DNA of 7,220 bases from an uncultured Bacilli bacterium (GTDB lineage: Bacteria > Bacillota_I > Bacilli_A > RF39 > UBA660), in contig CANRGW010000061.1 in the NCBI GenBank assembly GCA_947630205.1, positions 1-7,220 of the forward strand, in the 5' to 3' direction. The translations under genes and the position numbers were made by a program. Of the stretch, positions 5,210-7,220 are shown piece by piece; the first letter of the stretch is position 1; every line of letters begins with the position of its first letter. The notes beneath the pieces are model-generated. The model ran no database searches, had not been told where the DNA came from, and worked only from the letters and a program-made list of their open reading frames with translations.

Positions 5210-6607
5210 ATGAAAAACCCAAAAATGACATTAGATGTCAATGAAAAACCACCAGTTGGTAAATGGATTATTTTAGCAATTCAACATGTATTTGCAATGT
5301 TTGGAGCAACTATCTTAGTACCAATTCTTGTAAATACTGCCGCTGGTGAAACTGTTTTAACTATTCCGGTTGCTTTAGTTGCATCAGGAATTGGTACGCT
5401 TATTTACATTCTTTGCACCAAAGGAAAATCACCAGTTTATTTAGGTAGTTCTTTTGCTTTTATTACTCCAATTGCGGCTGCTTATTTAAAAGGAGGAATA
5501 AGTGGTGCTATGACTGGTATAATGGTAGTTGGTATTATTTATGTAATTGTTGCTATCATTATTAAATTTGCTGGAACAAAATGGCTTAATAAGTTATTGC
5601 CACCAGTTATTATTGGACCAATGATTATGATAATTGGTTTAGGACTTGCACCATCGGCAATTTCGCAAATCGGACTTGCAAGTGGTACTCCCCTTGATTG
5701 GAAAGTTATTCTTGTTGCTTTAGTATCATTCTTAACAACGGCTATTGTAATGACTAGGGCTAAAGGGTTCTTAAAAGTTATACCTTTTCTTATAGGTATT
5801 GCAAGTGGTTACATTGTTGCTGTTATCTTAGGTATGATTGATTTCACACCGGTTGCTGAGGCTGCTTTCTTTAGTATGCCAGATTTCATTCTTCCATTTG
5901 TTAATTACACTCCAAGTTTTGGTGCTATTTTAACGATTGCTCCTATTGCTCTTGTTACCATGTGCGAACATATTGGAGACCATACATCTTTAAGTAATAT
6001 AATTGGTAAAAATTTATTAGAAGAACCCGGTCTTGATAAAACTTTATTAGGAGATGGTATTGCTACATTTGTGGCTGGTGCTATAGGTGGTCCTGCTAAT
6101 ACAACTTATGGAGAAAATACTTCGGTTGTAGGTCTTACCAAAGTTGCCTCTGTTTGGGTTATTGGGCTTGCTGCTATATTTGCAATTGTAATTGGCTTCT
6201 TAGGAAAATTCACGGCTTTAGTTTCAACTATTCCAAATGCTGTTTTAGGTGGTGTTTCTTTACTACTTTATGGGTTCATTGCTGTTAATGGATTAAAAGT
6301 TTTAATTAAAAATCAAGTAAACTTTGAAAAGGCTAAAAATGTTGTTGTTGCCTCTTCTATGTTAGTACTAGGTTTAGGTGGTGCTGCTGTTGCTATTGTA
6401 AGTGGTGACTTATCTATTACCATTTCTGGTATGAGTTTGGCTGCTATCGTTGGTATTATTTTAAACCTAATCTTACCTGATGAAAAAGATGAAGAAGAGG
6501 AAAGTTTTGAAGATATCGACGTAGAACCTACTATAGAAATAGAACCTGATACTAAATCTTTAAAAGATAAAATTAAAAAAATTTCTAAAAAGAAATCAAA
6601 AAAATAA
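5210..6607 (+). CDS. uraA: Uracil permease (UraA/PyrP, NCS2 family)
   Basis: A 465-residue, 14-helix proton-coupled uracil importer of the nucleobase/ascorbate (NCS2) family, providing uracil for pyrimidine salvage. It follows E. coli UraA closely: QHVFAMFGATILVP near the N-terminus (Gln25-His26), GIGTL, LGSSFAFI, then E-H-I-G-D-H with Glu253 and N-T-T-Y-G-E-N with Glu302. These two glutamates are 49 residues apart, as are Glu241 and Glu290 that bind uracil and the proton in UraA. The signature near the C-terminus (GGVSLLLYGFIAVNG) is intact. Unlike E. coli, it carries a charged cytoplasmic tail of about 45 residues, first acidic then very Lys-rich. Its codons are slightly less AT-biased than the neighbours, as in well-expressed genes. 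Regulation probably runs through the upstream leader with its terminator; no PyrR box or purine riboswitch was recognised. No terminator is seen after the gene. Confidence 0.93.
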   Translation: MKNPKMTLDVNEKPPVGKWIILAIQHVFAMFGATILVPILVNTAAGETVLTIPVALVASGIGTLIYILCTKGKSPVYLGSSFAFITPIAAAYLKGGISGAMTGIMVVGIIYVIVAIIIKFAGTKWLNKLLPPVIIGPMIMIIGLGLAPSAISQIGLASGTPLDWKVILVALVSFLTTAIVMTRAKGFLKVIPFLIGIASGYIVAVILGMIDFTPVAEAAFFSMPDFILPFVNYTPSFGAILTIAPIALVTMCEHIGDHTSLSNIIGKNLLEEPGLDKTLLGDGIATFVAGAIGGPANTTYGENTSVVGLTKVASVWVIGLAAIFAIVIGFLGKFTALVSTIPNAVLGGVSLLLYGFIAVNGLKVLIKNQVNFEKAKNVVVASSMLVLGLGGAAVAIVSGDLSITISGMSLAAIVGIILNLILPDEKDEEEESFEDIDVEPTIEIEPDTKSLKDKIKKISKKKSKK

Positions 6608-6636
6608 AAATTTAAAAGATAATAAAACCATGTTGT

Positions 6637-7220
6637 TGAAGAAGAAAGGTTAAGGACTGGACGAACGCCGGTGCTGATCCTATGAACGTAGCGGTTCCCG
6701 AGAACGTCGCTCAAATAGCCGTACTTGTTCCAGCAAGCCGCATACTCACCCGGACTATAATCCTCACCAGTCGAAGGGGAAAGCATCCATGAGTCTTTAC
6801 TTTTGGCATCACTCATTGTACTATACATCCATGATGTTTCATTTACTGAACTTTTACTAAAACTTGTGTCACCGCCTCCAAATTTTGTATCCCAATTTGT
6901 ATTTATTGCACTAAATCCATAATCACTTGGATACATTAAACTTACTAGACTCTTACTATTTTCTTCATTTTCATACCACGTAGCATCATTTTCGGTCCAT
7001 ACATGACATCCTGAACTTTCTTTTTTAATAGCACTTTCACTCCTATTTGAGCTTTTTCCTTTTCCTCCGGCACAACTTTCGACATCTCTTTCATGTGCAT
7101 ATGCTTGCTTTGGTGTATCTTCTACACTTCCACCATTACTATTTGTATGTACTGTTCCTAAATAATATTTTACTGGTACTAGTTTATCTTTCACATCACT
7201 TGATAGATAATATAAATATC
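6637..7220 (-). CDS. Partial DUF6273-like surface protein, C-terminal part, without a proper 3' end
   Basis: The minus-strand frame is open from the right edge (reading Y-L-Y-Y-L-S-S-D-V-K before a GTG at 7194, which is internal) to at least 6637, about 195 codons. It has the style of large surface proteins of gut Bacilli/Mollicutes: K-Y-Y-L-G-T, an A-Y-A-H-E-R segment, LMYPSDYGFS, SWMYSTMSDA, S-W-M-L-S-P and the closing motif T-G-V-R-P-V-L-N-L. The 'W-x-L-S-P ... G-V-R-P-x-L-x-L' ending is typical of DUF6273-like and related C-type-lectin-like domains, probably exposed on the cell surface and binding ligands. The usual tail after this motif ('G-D-G-S-x-x-N-P-Y') is missing. Instead the frame runs on, antisense, through the permease end without a stop until 6313. 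Hence the 3' end is truncated, rearranged or mis-assembled. N-terminus lies outside the window. Family assignment is by motif memory. Confidence 0.7.
6641..6785 (-). other. GC-rich candidate hypervariable region of the surface protein
   Basis: G+C jumps here: 34 of 60 bases in 6661-6720 and 32 of 60 in 6721-6780, against 20 of 60 in 6841-6900 of the same gene. The coding strand has only 23 A in 120 bases, in a genome where A is normally abundant. The block covers the codons between S-W-M-L-S-P and G-V-R-P-V-L-N, where variable regions of diversity-generating retroelement targets lie. Many codons are of NNC type (TAC, GGC, AGC, GAC, CTC, CGC, AAC, ATC, ACC), as expected from mutated AAC codons. 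Horizontal transfer of a cassette is an alternative. Confidence 0.45.
6690..6711. repeat. Imperfect hairpin in the GC-rich block
   Basis: AGCG-GTTC (6690-6697) pairs with GAAC (6702-6705) and CGCT (6708-6711) around a CCGA loop, with a GT bulge. The pentamer GAACG occurs three times within about 45 bases (6663, 6684, 6702). It may be chance in a GC-rich patch. Confidence 0.25.

Noticed and set aside
6581..6596. ATTTCT-AAAA-AGAAAT hairpin as a minus-strand terminator
   Set aside because: It has only two G-C pairs and lies inside the Lys-rich permease tail, where such repeats arise by chance from codon use.
6313..6607. Minus-strand continuation of the surface-protein frame
   Set aside because: It is antisense to the well-conserved C-terminal part of the uracil permease and has no family resemblance, so it is an accidental extension rather than protein sequence.
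1..7220. tRNA or rRNA genes, CRISPR arrays, insertion sequences
   Set aside because: No tRNA-like arms, no regularly spaced direct repeats and no transposase were found. The GGTTCCCGAGAAC segment near 6693 is coding sequence, not a T-arm.

Overview
The window is strongly AT-rich (a typical 60-base block in the middle is about 20% G+C). It uses TGG for Trp and TGA, TAA and TAG as stops, has short intergenic gaps and AGGAGG-type ribosome binding sites, and carries textbook sigma-A promoters. The gene families point to an uncultivated gut Bacilli/Mollicutes-like Firmicute of the RF39/Erysipelotrichia type using genetic code 11. This is inferred from composition and protein style; there is no rRNA or other marker to prove it.

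Layout: (1) Positions 1-561, minus strand: start of a membrane-anchored, Glu/Lys-rich protein with a very good promoter, running off the left edge. (2) Positions 819-4114, plus strand: a tight four-gene operon. It encodes a small exported protein with a SipW-dependent-like signal peptide, a single-pass membrane protein with a possible carbohydrate-binding-like beta domain, an S26B (SipW/archaeal-type) signal peptidase with a large multi-pass membrane extension, and a DUF5305-like two-pass membrane protein. It ends in an intrinsic terminator. (3) Positions 4124-4867, minus strand: a cytosolic protein with a transglutaminase-like Cys/His/Asp pattern. (4) Positions 4959-5209: a plus-strand promoter, a 41-codon hydrophobic ORF and a terminator hairpin, which together may be the leader of the next gene. 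(5) Positions 5210-6607: a clear UraA/PyrP uracil permease. (6) About 6637-7220, minus strand: the C-terminal part of a large DUF6273-like surface protein that enters from the right edge. Its last ~45 codons form a sharply GC-rich patch that looks like a hypervariable cassette, and its reading frame has no proper stop, running antisense into the permease.

The most interesting parts are the four-gene signal-peptidase operon, which looks like a self-contained export and surface-assembly module (substrate, partner, processing enzyme and accessory membrane protein), and the GC-rich C-terminal patch of the surface protein. That patch resembles a variable region of a diversity-generating retroelement target, although no template repeat or reverse transcriptase lies in the window.
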